Positions 11,715 through 23,383 of a stretch of DNA of 64,000 nucleotides are shown here, piece by piece. Made by a program: the position numbers and the translations under genes. The first letter of the stretch is position 1. Every line of letters begins with the position of its first letter. The stretch lies in contig NC_064237.1 in NCBI RefSeq assembly GCF_023101765.2, positions 682,001-746,000 on the forward strand, read 5' to 3'. Source of the DNA: Spodoptera frugiperda. Taxonomy: Eukaryota > Arthropoda > Insecta > Lepidoptera > Noctuidae. The notes beneath the pieces were generated by a model. That model was not told where the DNA came from, made no database searches, and worked only from the letters and a program-made list of their open reading frames with translations.

Positions 11715-11812
11715 GTAGGTGACTAGGATTTACTCTTGTGTCGTGGTTGCGGTTACAAACATACAAGTTCACTTACACATGACACTCAGACCCAAAACAA
11801 GATTGTTTTTAT
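11715..11812 (-). repeat. SINE family B fragment (3' half)
   Basis: On the minus strand this is the body of family B: TGAACTTGTATGTTTGTAAC and the sequence around ACATGACACTCAGACCC match other copies. The tRNA-like head is absent. Confidence 0.7.
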
Positions 11813-12294
11813 CATTGCGTTACATTCGCCTACCAATCACAATCAGGTCCAGTTTCATTATGATTTAAAGGCTCTTTAAAAATAATATACTTGAACACTT
11901 AACGTTACAGTTTGGCAACTACTGTTAAGCCAAAGACTTGTTATTGAACGGGAACAACGAAACTCGCAAAAACTATGTATGTGTTAACACTCAAAGTATT
12001 TTAAAACATAACAGTTGTAAGATTACCTATTTAGAAAACAGCTTTAACTAAAATTCAAACTGACTTTGTTTACATAACCTTCCTAAGGTGCTCGTGCAAA
12101 AAGTTAAATAATATGAATAATGTATTAACAAGGAACAGTGGTACATTATAAGTACGTACATTACGTACCTGAATGAGACCACAAATTAATTATAAACACA
12201 AAGACACGTGCCACGTTTGTCACAGAACTCAGTTCTTACCGTAATTACGTCAGAAACACCAACTAAAATAATTAATTATAAGTACTGTAATTAA
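11813..12294. other. Unannotated AT-rich stretch
   Basis: No gene or repeat family was recognised. Confidence 0.4.
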
Positions 12295-12501
12295 CTAAAT
12301 TAGTTTTCTTCTCGGGTGCCTCGCTCCTAATAATCTAATTGCGAACGAAAACTGAGTTCTAGCTTCTTTTATTTTTATTATTTGTTTTAGAACTCTTTCT
12401 AGGTCGACCTGTGTTCCTTCTATTCCTATTGTTTTTATGACGTCTCGCTTTTGAACTTGAAAGGAGTCACGTAGTGTAAGAATCGTCGTTGAAAAAGACA
12501 T
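12295..12501 (-). CDS. Uncertain small open frame, unknown product
   Basis: A 68-codon ATG-to-stop frame on the minus strand. It has a Ser/Thr-rich start followed by a charged, helix-like stretch (VDLERVLKQIIKIKEARTQF) and a basic end (RHPRRKLI). The residue pattern looks more protein-like than other short frames here, but no domain, splice signals or upstream promoter can be pointed to. It may be chance or a relic exon of a mobile element. I do not recognise it. Confidence 0.15.
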   Translation of the reverse strand: MSFSTTILTLRDSFQVQKRDVIKTIGIEGTQVDLERVLKQIIKIKEARTQFSFAIRLLGARHPRRKLI

Positions 12502-12786
12502 CTTACAGGCTCACTGTCTAAAAAGTGTAGGTTTGGAATTCTGTTTTACTTAAACTAAAAAAAGAAAATATAAACTTGGAATTGTATTTTTCTTAAATTC
12601 TATTTGAACGGAAAATATGTATGTTAACCAAAATAATTTGCTTTTTCATTACAAAGAAACAAATAAGTATAGGCCTCTTAATTTTTGTGTCCTCAGTCAA
12701 TTTAATTAAAAATACATGTATTCGATCTAAGGATTGACTGTAGGTATGTAATATGTAGACAATCTAATCAGAAATTGTTTGTCATT

Positions 12787-13062
12787 TTTTTATGGCAAGG
12801 ATGGTAAGCAATTCAAAAATATAGGAGACCCGGTACATCAAAGGCGTTACAAATGCATTGCCGAGGCCTTTTCGAGGTGAATTTAAGGGTTATTGGGGAA
12901 TCGGCGATTGGAAAGATAGGGCTGTCATTGGGCCTCCGATAACCTCACTCACACAACGAAACAAGCAAAAAAACGCAAGCGTTGTTTCACGTCGGTTTTC
13001 TGTGTGGTATCACTCCGGTCGAGCCGGCCCATTCGTGCCGAAACATGGCTCTCCCACACTTA
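12787..13062 (-). repeat. Repeat family A copy, internally deleted
   Basis: It runs from TTTTTTTATGG through GGCGTTACAAATGC, GGGCCTCCGATAACCTCACT and GTTGTTTCACGTCGG to CCCACACTT. The block around AAGCAATCG is rearranged or lost. The open frame at 12858-13070 lies inside the repeat and is not a gene. Confidence 0.8.
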
Positions 13063-13505
13063 TGAATTAATATTTACACTATACTTAGCAGGTTCCATCG
13101 TCACACCCATCATACCTGAATGTAGAAATTTCACGCGTCGCAGACACACAGACACAGTACAATAATGTGTCCCTGGCTTTATTGTCTCATTCGCAGTAAT
13201 GGCTACCTGAGACTGACGTCCATTAGTACTACACAAAAAGAAAGCATAAACCTGAATGTATTTATTTAGGATTCTATACTTAAGTTATTATAGTATAATT
13301 AATGTGTGTTTAATATTATGTCAACGACGAAAATACTTGGGAATACTGAGATTGACGTTGTAGATTCAATTATTGTTAGTTTTATTTTCATTGTTGCTTT
13401 ATTAAGCGAGTATTTTTGCAAGAATCGAACTTGCAATGACTAGTGTATCTAAGGGTCGTTAAGTAACTGCACTAAAAGTGCCAGGGTCACGATTTCTTCA
13501 CTCAC
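13063..13505. other. Unannotated stretch
   Basis: GCAAGAATCGAACTTGC at about 13420-13436 looks like a degenerate inverted tRNA B box, possibly a very old SINE. Nothing else was recognised. Confidence 0.4.
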
Positions 13506-13551
13506 ATTGAAAATTTGTATCAAAGAGGGGTCTTTGATACAAATTTTCAAT
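13506..13551. repeat. Perfect 21-bp inverted repeat (hairpin) with GGGG loop
   Basis: The arm 13506-13526 is the exact reverse complement of 13531-13551, separated by GGGG. In RNA or single-stranded DNA it would form an uninterrupted stem. It is too short for a standard pre-miRNA, and there is no T run for a polymerase III terminator. It may be a palindromic remnant of a small transposon. Confidence 0.9.
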
Positions 13552-14401
13552 TCGTACTAATAACTCACTAAAAACTCACGTAAATATACGGAGAAAAGCT
13601 CTACAAGTTTCGAGTCACAGAGGGGACTCTTCCTTATGATCAACGTGCACGGACGCGATGAGTTCACGCATTCTATTACAAGGAACAAATAACATGGCAA
13701 GTGAGAAGTGAATGTAGTCACTACACTACTAGCCAGTTACTTAAGATATCGCGTGTACCACGAGTGTTACTGTTCGAGCAAACTTCAACCCTCGGCAGAC
13801 TTTACTTGGCTGGGTTTTTGGTCGTAAGTTCCCACTTCGACGGACCAAAACAGACACCAATCACGACCTAGCCTTGGAGAATAAACACTAAACTAACTCA
13901 GTAAAACAAGTTACTGTTTGACTTAGTTTGTTAACTAGTAAAATATAAATACGTACATAAACGGGCCCGGGGACCTCGAGGCCATAAATTCTGCCAAATT
14001 ATAATTTACGCGCTAAACTTGTGTAGCGCGGGTTCATAACTAAGTTATTTAAAAAGTGGAATCTGGGGTAATCTTGGTTCAAGGTTAGGGAGGGCTTGCA
14101 TTGTTGGGGAAACAATTTGATGTGTCTGACAAGTGTGTAATCGGTTTTAGCGAAGTTATTAGCGAAGGCTCGAGTAACAAAATGGTCTTTTGATTATGAC
14201 ATCGGATGGTAATTGTTGCGCTGACAAAGGACTGTCAGTGTTGTGATAACTGTTCAGTAATTGTGGGGGCGGCGCGTAATCGATTATATTGAGGTATTGT
14301 AGTATCGCGTTGAGTCAATGTCTTGTTACTGACAGATGTTATCGTCTTGTGGAATTGTATGGTGACCGGTCATTTACGGAAAATGTCGTCTTATAATTTT
14401 C
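13552..14401. other. Unannotated stretch
   Basis: No gene or repeat was recognised. It contains some GC-richer unique sequence (for example GGGGGCGGCGCGTAATCGAT at about 14264-14283). Confidence 0.4.
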
Positions 14402-14535
14402 TTACTATTCTCTGACCCCCTATTACATGGGACTTATAACACGAATAGTGAAAAGTGGGTGTATATTGTACAGTGGCATTACGTGCCGTAATGTGCACCT
14501 CTGCCTACCTCTTCGGGGATAAAAGGCGTCTACAA
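14402..14535 (+). repeat. SINE family D copy (3' part)
   Basis: It reads CCCCCTATTACATGGGACTT, AACACGAATAGTGAAAAGTG, GTACAGTGGCATTACG and GCACCTCTGCCTACC in the same order as the minus-strand copies at 4543, 47168 and 50303. The tRNA-like head is missing. Confidence 0.8.
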
Positions 14536-15171
14536 AACATAATTTTCACATGTGCTGTTTTATATAGCTTTCATTAGCTTAATTAGTTATACCCACACTA
14601 ATATATCAAAATAGGAAAACACGGTGTTTAATCATTACGAAACTAACCAACTTCTTCGTCTATCCATCTTTGAACATTTTCTTTCTCTCTTCCCAAAAAG
14701 CTAGACGAATTAAAGAATTCCCCTGTCATCAAAAAAGGCACACAACTCACATATTTACAAAAATATGAAAAATAAAATCAAATTATTTTCATACAAAATA
14801 AATTCTCTTCCTTTGTTCAAGCTGGCTTTGAGTAAAATCTTGGAAAAAGTATGTAGGTAAGATTTTTTATCGCTTTCCTCCAGGGATGTTCTAAGTAGAA
14901 AAATATCTCTGAAATATATGCAGTACTTATGATTTTAGTACCGAGACCTCGCGAAGATGAAATAGCACTAATTCTGATGTACGATGGACCAGGGAAACAT
15001 AAAATAACAAAGTCATTTTAATGTCCTTACTTACTAATTCAAGAATGTTGTTTTTACTTTTTATTTTATAGAAGCTACTCTTGTTTGGATGATTTAATAT
15101 TGGCTTAGTAACCGTTATATTTTCTTGTAATAAGAATTTTAATACTTGGTCACTTGGGTATTTAAAAACAT
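14536..15171. other. Unannotated AT-rich stretch
   Basis: No gene or repeat family was recognised. Confidence 0.4.
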
Positions 15172-15396
15172 TAACGCTACGACGTGCGTGAGCGATCTAG
15201 AAGCGAACGCGATGCGGTACGGTGCGGCGCGAAAACAACAAACTGTCAATCTATTGACGTGGCCTATGCGACCAACAGCACGTTCGATGTGGTGATCGAT
15301 CAATTGGCTTGATCACAGCATATCGCATTGAATTCGCGTGTCAACGCACCGCTTCGCGTTCGCTTCTAGAGATCGCTCATGCAAGACGTCGCGTAA
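15172..15396. mobile_element. MITE with TAA target duplication (PIF/Harbinger-like)
   Basis: A 219-bp element (15175-15393) has imperfect terminal inverted repeats of about 40-45 bp. The left arm reads CGCTACGACGTGCGTGAGCG and the right arm in reverse complement CGCGACGTCTTGCATGAGCG, both followed by a shared AGAAGCGAACGCGA block. TAA flanks both sides (15172-15174, 15394-15396). A 3-bp TWA duplication and this size fit the PIF/Harbinger superfamily. It has no coding capacity. Confidence 0.75.
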
Positions 15397-17344
15397 TAGT
15401 TCACTTTTAAGTTCATCATTCAGTAAATAATATATTTATGAACTTTTCCCAAAATAATATTAAAAATTATTGCGGTAGAATTACAAAACGGCCATAATAT
15501 TAAAATGAATTTGTATTTCAGTCTAAAATCATACCTTTGTACATCTCCAACCACAAATGGAGGGACATAATTGTACCATAATATCAGACTATTGTAATAT
15601 TCGTATAATTCATTGATATTTCATGAACTTTAAAATGCATGACTGTTAGCTGCAAAAAGTATTACACAATTTAATATTACATTGCATTAAAATTTTATTT
15701 TACTATATCTGTATAGATATTATGCTACTTCCCAGGTTACCTAAAAATAAAGAACCAGTACAATTCGCTTCCTGTAGGAAAGAGAATCTCCTCCGATCCT
15801 ATCAATTTTTATGCAAGAAGCACCGTGCTTAGTTCACCTGCGAATTGCCTTAAGAACATCGTAAAAACTTTTCCACACCGCCATAAAGGACGTTATTCGG
15901 CTCATTCCACATGAAAATATTTAAGGCGCGTTTTTATTTACACGATTTGCGTTGAAGCGAGCCTTAAGCACAACCCGAGCAAAACGAAGTCAAATCGTAA
16001 AAAAACTTTCACTGCGACTCACGCCCTGATGGTCAACACTCAGCCATTTACCCTATTTAATAGATCATAATGTCCTACATACATTACCGCGTTTTCACGA
16101 GTTTTTAACGCATGTTGCGTGAGTAATCAGCAATGTACAGTGTATAATCCGATGTAGCCGCACCGTCGTAAGGTAAAAGTCCCACTTAGACGCAGCAAAA
16201 GACGGGTGTTAAATTATTCATAGACACATGTATCTCGCTTAACGCATCATTTTTCCTTCATGTCGTTACTGTAGGTAGATAGAAGACGAGTTTTACGCGG
16301 AGCACGTAATCTTAAGCTCGGCTGTACGATAATGTATGAGTGTCGGCTACGCACATGCTGCCTTCGCCAGGGTTATCTGATGTTTTATTTAAATACCTTT
16401 ACTTAGAGGGAATTATGGCAGTACGAGGTAGGAATGTTCGCGGATGGTATTATTATTTTCAATTAGCAACACGACTTGGTACGGCGCTTTGTTTGATGAC
16501 GTGCGCGGAATGAGTGCCTGCGTCCTTGATTTAAGATAGACATTAAAGAAGACTGAAACTCAAACATTTAGGCAAAACAGTACTTACATTATTATACAAA
16601 CATACATATACATGTACAATACATAATCAAACATACTTCCTTTGACCAATCAATCCGAAATCATAGCGCAACAAAAGCATGTTTCATTTAATCAAATACA
16701 ACGTTTGTGACTGTCAATAATGAAGTAGAGCATTGTCATACTAATTCCGATGCGACAACACCGACCTCCACCTCCCTTGCAGACAGAGGCACATCAACAT
16801 ACACCATGCCGCCAATAATTTTCTTCAAATGATTTTCCACTTTATTACAAAATAATAAAGTTTAAATTATATTGCAGATGGTCAGGATGGGTTGGATAGC
16901 TTGTTATGCTTGCTGCTCCGGCAGGCGCAGTTTCTAATTTCATTTGTTTTGTAACCTCTCCCCCCCATGACATAATTATGTCAATTTACATTAATTTTGC
17001 CGTTTGACTTTTATTTTGTATTTTGACAGAAAAAGTAATAAATAATGCAGTGAATGAATGGTGTCTTTGTAGCCGGTATTTCCTTATTTGTAGTCTTTAA
17101 TTAATTTGTGAACTTTCTATGTGTGGCTGTACTTTTTGATTTTGCGTAATTTGTAAATTAAATTCGATGTATTGCAATTCGACTGTACCTGGAACTATTA
17201 TAACTTACTTTTCTTGTCAACATGGTATTTGTCACGTCAAATTGTAACGAAATATTAGTTAGTAAAGATATGTTTTTGTAAAATATTTAATTCAAATACA
17301 ACAATTGTCTGCGTTTTAACAACTGTCAACTTAACAACTATTAA
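15397..17344. other. Unannotated stretch
   Basis: Mostly AT-rich unique sequence. CpG-containing unique patches lie at about 15840-16030 and 16120-16380. No open frame carries a recognisable domain. Confidence 0.45.
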
Positions 17345-17516
17345 TGTGGTAGATTTTTTTGAGGGGTGAAATCATTTAATGACTTCTACCGCCTTGGGTG
17401 ACGCGAGAGGAAGTATCAGATTCTTACTGACTAAAAACTATCCCGTTCCTACACCTGCTTCGAGCTGGGGCCCCGGTAACCTGTTGTGTTGTCCGCAACT
17501 CCGGGTCAGACATCAA
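17345..17516 (-). repeat. R1-like LINE 3' UTR fragment
   Basis: TTTTTTTGAGGGGTGAAATC followed by AATGACTTCTACCGCCTTGG, CAGATTCTTACTGACTAAAA and GTCCGCAACTCCGG is collinear with 32760-32930, the 3' UTR of the truncated LINE there. The poly(T) side is the 3' end. It is a severely truncated copy. Confidence 0.8.
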
Positions 17517-18469
17517 CCCTTCTACTATGGCATACTGAGATCATAGCATTATCAAGTTTTACCCAAAACCTTACTAACCACTATGTTACAGCCATTCAAA
17601 GCCACAATTTTCCCTCGACGGACACAATCACTACGAAACAATCACTAACCAATTTCCCTGCCAAACCCATCACATTACTGCAGAGAAGTAAATACAATCC
17701 CGTTACCTTACAGCTGACGAAATTTGTCACACGTTCGAACCTCATCTACCAGAGGCTGAATAGGAACTATTACGAGAAGTGGACGGAATATCGAGTGGGT
17801 GGGCAGAGATCGATCACCGTCACACTTCTTCGCATATCGAATGAGGTAACGACACTGATTGATTGGACGTACTTCACTGACGAATTAGTCGGTGTTTTAA
17901 TGTGTTTTTGTGTGTTTTCGGGGGGTATAATGTGTGTTAGTGTATAGAGTAAAGGATGGGTGTACTTATTTGAGTAAATATTATGTCTATTTACTTCGTT
18001 AATTTCTTTGGAAAGGTAGTGACTGTAGAGTCTATCTGTCAATATTTTGGTTATTTATTATGGCCAAGAATTTTGAAAATTTAATAAGCCAATAATTGCT
18101 TGTCTGACCCATACATTAAAATCAAAATCACAAGCCTAATAGAAGCATTTAAGAAGGTACACGACACGTATACTACCTACTAAAGATAAATTAATGAAAG
18201 ACATAAGTAGCTATAAAATATATGATTTTGAAGCTACGTTAGCTACAATAATTATTCATTTCTAAACAAAGGATCTTATATATATATCTCTCGACACAAG
18301 CGATACTACTAATTAAGCAAAACTTAAACAGCAACAAAACCGAGACAAACTTGTGAACATTCCGAACTATTTGGTTCTAGAAACATCTCGTTTGACCAAT
18401 AGCTAGTACACAAAGACTAAAGACCTAGCAAAACTATTTAGTTTACAGTTCGAGAGAGCTATTCCTAGG
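17517..18469. other. Unannotated stretch with a chance open frame
   Basis: The 153-codon frame at 17486-17947 begins inside the LINE fragment and runs into unique sequence. Its Ser/Thr-rich composition matches no family I know, and its start is the repeat itself, so I do not call it a gene. Confidence 0.45.
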
Positions 18470-18634
18470 AAGATCTGAAGGCCTAGTGTGATTTTACTTT
18501 CACGATAACGCAACGATCGAAACGTTACCACATTTAGCCTTCTGATTGGTTGGTTAATATGGAGCAGCCAATCAGAAAGCCGTACGTAAGCGATTACGTT
18601 TCGATCGCAATATCACACTAGGCCCTCAGGTCTT
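18470..18634. mobile_element. Palindromic MITE-like element
   Basis: The ends AAGATCTGAAGGCCTAGTGT and (reverse complement) AAGACCTGAGGGCCTAGTGT form long inverted repeats. Further inner pairing includes CGATCGAAACGT on both sides and CTGATTGG against CCAATCAG around a short centre. About 165 bp, non-coding. No clear target duplication was found, so the superfamily is unknown. Confidence 0.7.
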
Positions 18635-18892
18635 ATAGTTTCCTTCAACTACGTGTCATGTTATCGTGTACTCGGCTTCAGAAGTTTTGGAGATCTTAGC
18701 AAGTCATTGGAAAGTTCAATGGCCAAGTTGTCAGACTACTAAACTTCAATTATTATCCAATCTGAAGTTTTAATTAAAATGTTAGTAAAGCGAGTATGAG
18801 ACGGTTTTTAGTGACGTGAAGGAAACTGCTCGAGTTTAGTGCGGTGCAATGTTCTTGTAGTGGAGACTGTTAAATTAATGGTGTTCTATCTT

Positions 18893-19042
18893 ACTAATAT
18901 TATCTGTGAGAAAAATTGTGTATATCTTTGTTACTCGGTCCCATCAAAACGGCTGAAGGGATTGGGATGAAATTTGGAAAAGGATCAGATTACGGTCTGC
19001 AATAACACATAGGCTACTTTTTATCCCACTGGCAGAAGCTAG
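18893..19042 (+). repeat. Repeat family F copy, Helitron-like 3' end
   Basis: CATCAAAACGGCTGAAGGGA, GATGAAATTTGG, TAACACATAGGC and a final GCTAG match, in inverted orientation, 22938-23072. The order and the CTAG 3' terminus fit non-autonomous Helitron-like elements common in Lepidoptera. The 5' limit is approximate. Confidence 0.6.
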
Positions 19043-19484
19043 TTAAATGTATTAGTGCTTTTGTTCTTACAGAAGATTAGTGATGTAATTGAACCCAAGA
19101 CACTCGTACTATTTTATATGTGAAGTGAACAAATAATATTACAAAATTTTGATAGCCAATATTTTCTTTAAGAGGCAATGTTTCGTCGTTGTTCCTTATA
19201 GCTATTCTTTGTATAACAGAGATAAATGTTATGACACTATCAACTATCTAACAACAAGACGTAACTTCTATTATATTCCATTCATGGCTTTAAATGTTTG
19301 TGTATACTTTATGTTCTTATATCTATTTTAAGCAGCATATACAAGGACTCGGGTTCATAATGTTCTAACATATGAAGACGTCGACAACATTCTAATTTAT
19401 ATCCCCCTTCGTAGTACAAATCTATCGTACATAAACATTACGTGCCGAAGTTCGACGATCACTATGTCGACCCCAAATATAATC
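19043..19484. other. Unannotated stretch
   Basis: No gene or repeat was recognised. Confidence 0.4.
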
Positions 19485-19760
19485 TCATAAGCTGTTATGT
19501 ACGTTATTAGTTCCTAGGCCCGTGACGTCACGCCGGCGTAATGAATGAAGTAATCTATCTCCGAACCAACTCGCCCGTACGTCAGGCCGTCCGTTAGACC
19601 GACGCGTAATAAAAGCTCGCGGAAAATTGCCGCGAATTAATCTTGTCGCCGTCAATTGGAATGTGGAAGTGAATACGCAGTAATGTGAGCTCGGGGCTCG
19701 GGCGTGTGGTGCCGGCTGTGAATAGATCACTGCGTTTGTGCGTCGGTGTGAGAGGCGATT
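19485..19760. other. GC-rich unique island, candidate conserved non-coding element
   Basis: The sequence is distinctly GC- and CpG-richer than its flanks and contains strings resembling homeodomain-type sites (GCGTAATAAAAG, GCGAATTAATC, GTCAATTGG) close together. It is not a copy of any repeat in the window. The minus-strand frame across it (19485-19871, 128 codons) is Arg/Thr/Ser-rich with no domain. Regulatory role is an inference from composition. Confidence 0.3.
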
Positions 19761-20837
19761 AGGGAAGTTAGTGATCGAATACGGTTTATTGGGCTCAGTT
19801 AGTTTCTGGAACACAATAGTTCTGAACGACTTTGGGAACTCGTTGCGTGTAATTATTGATGGGGAAAACAAATATGTACTTTAGTGATGTTCAAATTAAT
19901 TTGCTTTTACTGTGCACTGCATATAAATGTGACACGTACTTAAAATAATGGAAAAAATATTAAAAGCTATTTAAACGTGTCAGTTTGTGAAATTGAATTT
20001 ACTAGACTAGAATGTAGTGTGACAAACATAGTAATGTACTTCACTAGTGTTTTCCATCGCAAATAAATATTATGTAATTCCATCCACCTCTGTTTGTATT
20101 AATTGCTTGTTTTATTAAAGCACATTGTAATTATTGTGCTTATGAATAAATATAGTCTATATAAATATGTATGTGAAAATAATTACTTTTTCTAGGTCAG
20201 TGTAGAATATGTATGAGTGTTTAGTTATTTTTTTCAAGTTACGAATATATTATGTAAATTGTAGTTATAACCTGACCACAGTAATATGTCAAAATTCAAG
20301 CTAATGTATCTTAAAAGTTAAGAGACCTTGAATTAATTAAATAATTTAATATATTTTTCTTTATTTTTGTTTTAAGATCGTCTTTTTAGGTATTTTTAAG
20401 TTGTAAAGAATTTAGTCATAGTTATTATTAAATAAATTACACCATTAAAAAAAATAACAAATACAATGAACATTATTACACACTCTCTCTTTAGATATTA
20501 ATTACACAACGGTGCAACAGCCAGCCAGCCAGCATGCCAAGAGGATGGTTGCATGCATTTAAAATTAGCTCAATCTGGTGGTGGTCTGCTGATTAATGCC
20601 TGTGCTACACCGGCTAACTATCGTAGGCTGCCACCTGCCTGACCGACGCTTATTTATTACCAAACTCTGGCTAAATAAACCATTTAACATAATATTTTCA
20701 AACTATGGTAAAATATACCATCTGTTATAATACGAGTGGACGTTAAGATTTTTCTTATCAGAATGGCTCTGTAGATAACATACGTGTAAATATATGTAGT
20801 CCATTTATAATCGTAAGATCTGATTCTAAATCAAATC
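19761..20837. other. Unannotated AT-rich stretch
   Basis: Very AT-rich between 19860 and 20500. A short CAGC/CCAGC cluster occurs at about 20519-20534. No gene was recognised. Confidence 0.45.
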
Positions 20838-20982
20838 CAGAGCTACGGCCACCGTAACAGGTTACTGGAGCTCCGATTCAAAGCAGGGAGAGGGAAGAGC
20901 TGGGTTTTAGTCAGTAACAGTAACAGAGTCTGACACTCCTTCTTGCCTCACCCGAGGCGAAAGAACTTATTGGATGATTTGA
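20838..20982 (+). repeat. R1-like LINE 3' UTR fragment
   Basis: In + orientation: GGTTACTGGAGCTCCG, GGGTTTTAGTCAGTAA, GAGTCTGACACTCCTTC, CTCACCCGAGGCGAAAG and TTGGATGATTT. This is the inverse of the 3' UTR at 32760-32930. It is diverged and old. Confidence 0.7.
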
Positions 20983-22937
20983 TTAGTGGGCTCGTCCAGT
21001 GAGACAGCCTAGCCATCGTGATGGAAATCCTTCCTATTTATTAGTGCAGAAAATATCAAACATAACATACACCTTACTTATAGTACCAAAAACATAAACT
21101 AGATTTCTTTTTACACACCTTGAAAACTTCTCAAATAAAATCTAAAACGTCATTCTCAAATACCAACCTTAGATTCACTACTCAAACACCTACTTATAAA
21201 ACATACAGTCACTCGGACCCCACAGTACCCAATACATAACAAAACAGTACAGAATATGGAATATAGAGCCTACTTTCCTAATTCCAATAATAATTCTCAT
21301 CTCAGTTACGTTACTAGGGTCGCAAAGAAATTGATTATCTGCAGAATAATATTTCGCTTCACTTCTAGTGCTCCGAGATATTGGCAGCCTTTATTTTATT
21401 ACTAGATATCATAATATTAGCATAGATATGAATAACGGGGAGTCTGATCGATGCAATTTGTTTTACTATCTGATAAATGAAGCGAGTCTCATTAGGGAAT
21501 GATGTTGATTGAATGTTTTGGGAGCGGAGCTGAATATTGCTAAGGATAAATGGGGGGTGTTTAGGCTGTTAGTTAGAGGTCAAACGTTAATTGTTTATGT
21601 GCATTAATTGTTGTTCTTTTTAGTTCTAAGTAAGCCAATCTCCTTGTGTATGCAACTATCTATCAATCGTATGGATTTTTTAATGTGTGATATCTCAACC
21701 AATAAGCTGACTATGGACTAATCCCTGCACACTTCTCTAACAAATAACAGACATAGTTTTATTATAGTTACATTGCCATGTTTTGTATACGTATATCTTA
21801 ATTATAATATAAAGACAAGAACCAAAATCTTCACCAAATAACTTGAGTAATTACAATGTGTCAACATTTCGTTTCATCAGATGCAGTTGATCGTGTAAAA
21901 CAAAGTAAACAAACGACTCGGTGTCGACACCACACCGCGTGTATCCAGACTACAGTTTGTCAATATGCGCCCGCTAGTTGCTAGAGGCGTTGCTACACTG
22001 CTAGCTGTACATTGAAGCTACATGGTGATCATGTTCTCCTAGTACTTTTACTGCGAAAATGCGTATAGTTATCATTCCGTGCTCAAAAAATCAATTACAA
22101 ACAAATAACATAAATAAAATTAAAAAATACTTTATTCATAATTCAAAAAATGCAAAATAATCTTTAAATAAATTGGTATCATAATGTTAGATGCCTGGAC
22201 TAGGAAAATCCTGTATCGCTATAATTCTTATATTAGGACATCTGCTCGTGATTATGCTCTCCTAGTATTCTTACGGTAAAATTGTCTAAATAAAACTACG
22301 ACTATATTGAATATCATCTTTGCTAACTGAGTGTTCCACAAGCAATATAAATAAATGAAATCTAACACACATGCCTAAAATATCATGCTACCCTTACCGT
22401 GTTACCAGAATAAGCTCAAAAGCAGTAAATCCATATAAACACTGTTAAACAACTCGATTTAATTAATACTGAGTATTTCTTGTAACATATTAACGAATAA
22501 GACAGATTAAGATAATCATTTCTAAGAACACAAGATGTCGAATCGTTATTTTCTTCACACAATAAATAATATATGTATTTCCAAAAATAAAAACACCGCC
22601 ATACATTCCTGGAATAGGAATTTAATTAAGTAAAGATTGAAATTCCAATTACATTGAATTATGCTCTCGAACGTGAGTTAATCTTTGTACGAATATTAAT
22701 TTGAGTTAGTCGAACGGGATATTAATTGCCATTAATATAACCATACTTAAGAAAATTCACGAAGATACTGACGTTACTGTTTTATGACGGTAGTGAACCG
22801 TAGTTAATAATTTATACACATAAATAGAATATTCAATGAGATAAATATAGTTAAAGGTTTAAATGAACTCAAGTTTAATGTTGCAATTACCTTGTCATAG
22901 TACCGATAACTTCACTTATTTTAAGAAACAGATCTTA
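20983..22937. other. Unannotated AT-rich stretch
   Basis: No gene was recognised. A weak direct repeat is visible: TTCTCCTAGTACTTTTACTG (22033-22052) and CTCTCCTAGTATTCTTACGG (22258-22277). Confidence 0.45.
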
Positions 22938-23072
22938 CTAGCTTTTGCCAGTAGCTTCGCCCGCGTTCCTGTGGCCTATGTGTTATTCCAGACCATAATC
23001 TACCCCTGTTCCAAATTTCATCTCGATCCCTTAAGCCGTTTTGATGTGAAGGAGTAACAAATATACACACAA
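22938..23072 (-). repeat. Repeat family F copy, Helitron-like
   Basis: On the minus strand it reads CACATCAAAACGGC, GATGAAATTTGG, AATAACACATAGGCC, CGCGGGCGAAGC and ends AAAAGCTAG. It aligns with 18893-19042 and is the more complete copy at the 3' end. The 64-codon frame at 22863-23057 lies mostly inside it. Confidence 0.65.
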
Positions 23073-23383
23073 ATCACTCTTATCAGAGGAGTAGAAAAAT
23101 GCAGTCTATCCCATTGTATCTGTACCATTGTACAGACTGCATTTACAGTACAGAATTTATAATCATTAAAATATATAAGAAATAAATAGCAAGGCAATTA
23201 TATCAATGCCGAACCCAAAACACAAACAAAAAATATAATTTTAAACTCACTTTTTATCTGTTTTTATTTGAGTATCATTTGAATACATTTCATTTATAAT
23301 TGTTGACAAGGGACGGTAACATATTACAATGAACAAGATACAGATTAAAAAAAGAAACATTGCGACCCCACATTACGATTTTC
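23073..23383. other. Unannotated AT-rich stretch
   Basis: AAATGCAGTCT (23098-23108) pairs with AGACTGCATTT (23134-23144), a small imperfect hairpin. Nothing else was recognised. Confidence 0.4.

Noticed and set aside
13506..13551. microRNA precursor
   Set aside because: A 21-bp stem with a 4-base loop is too short for a standard precursor and no known insect miRNA sequence is recognised.
17486..17947. 153-codon plus frame
   Set aside because: It starts inside a LINE 3' UTR fragment, has a biased Ser/Thr composition and no recognisable domain.
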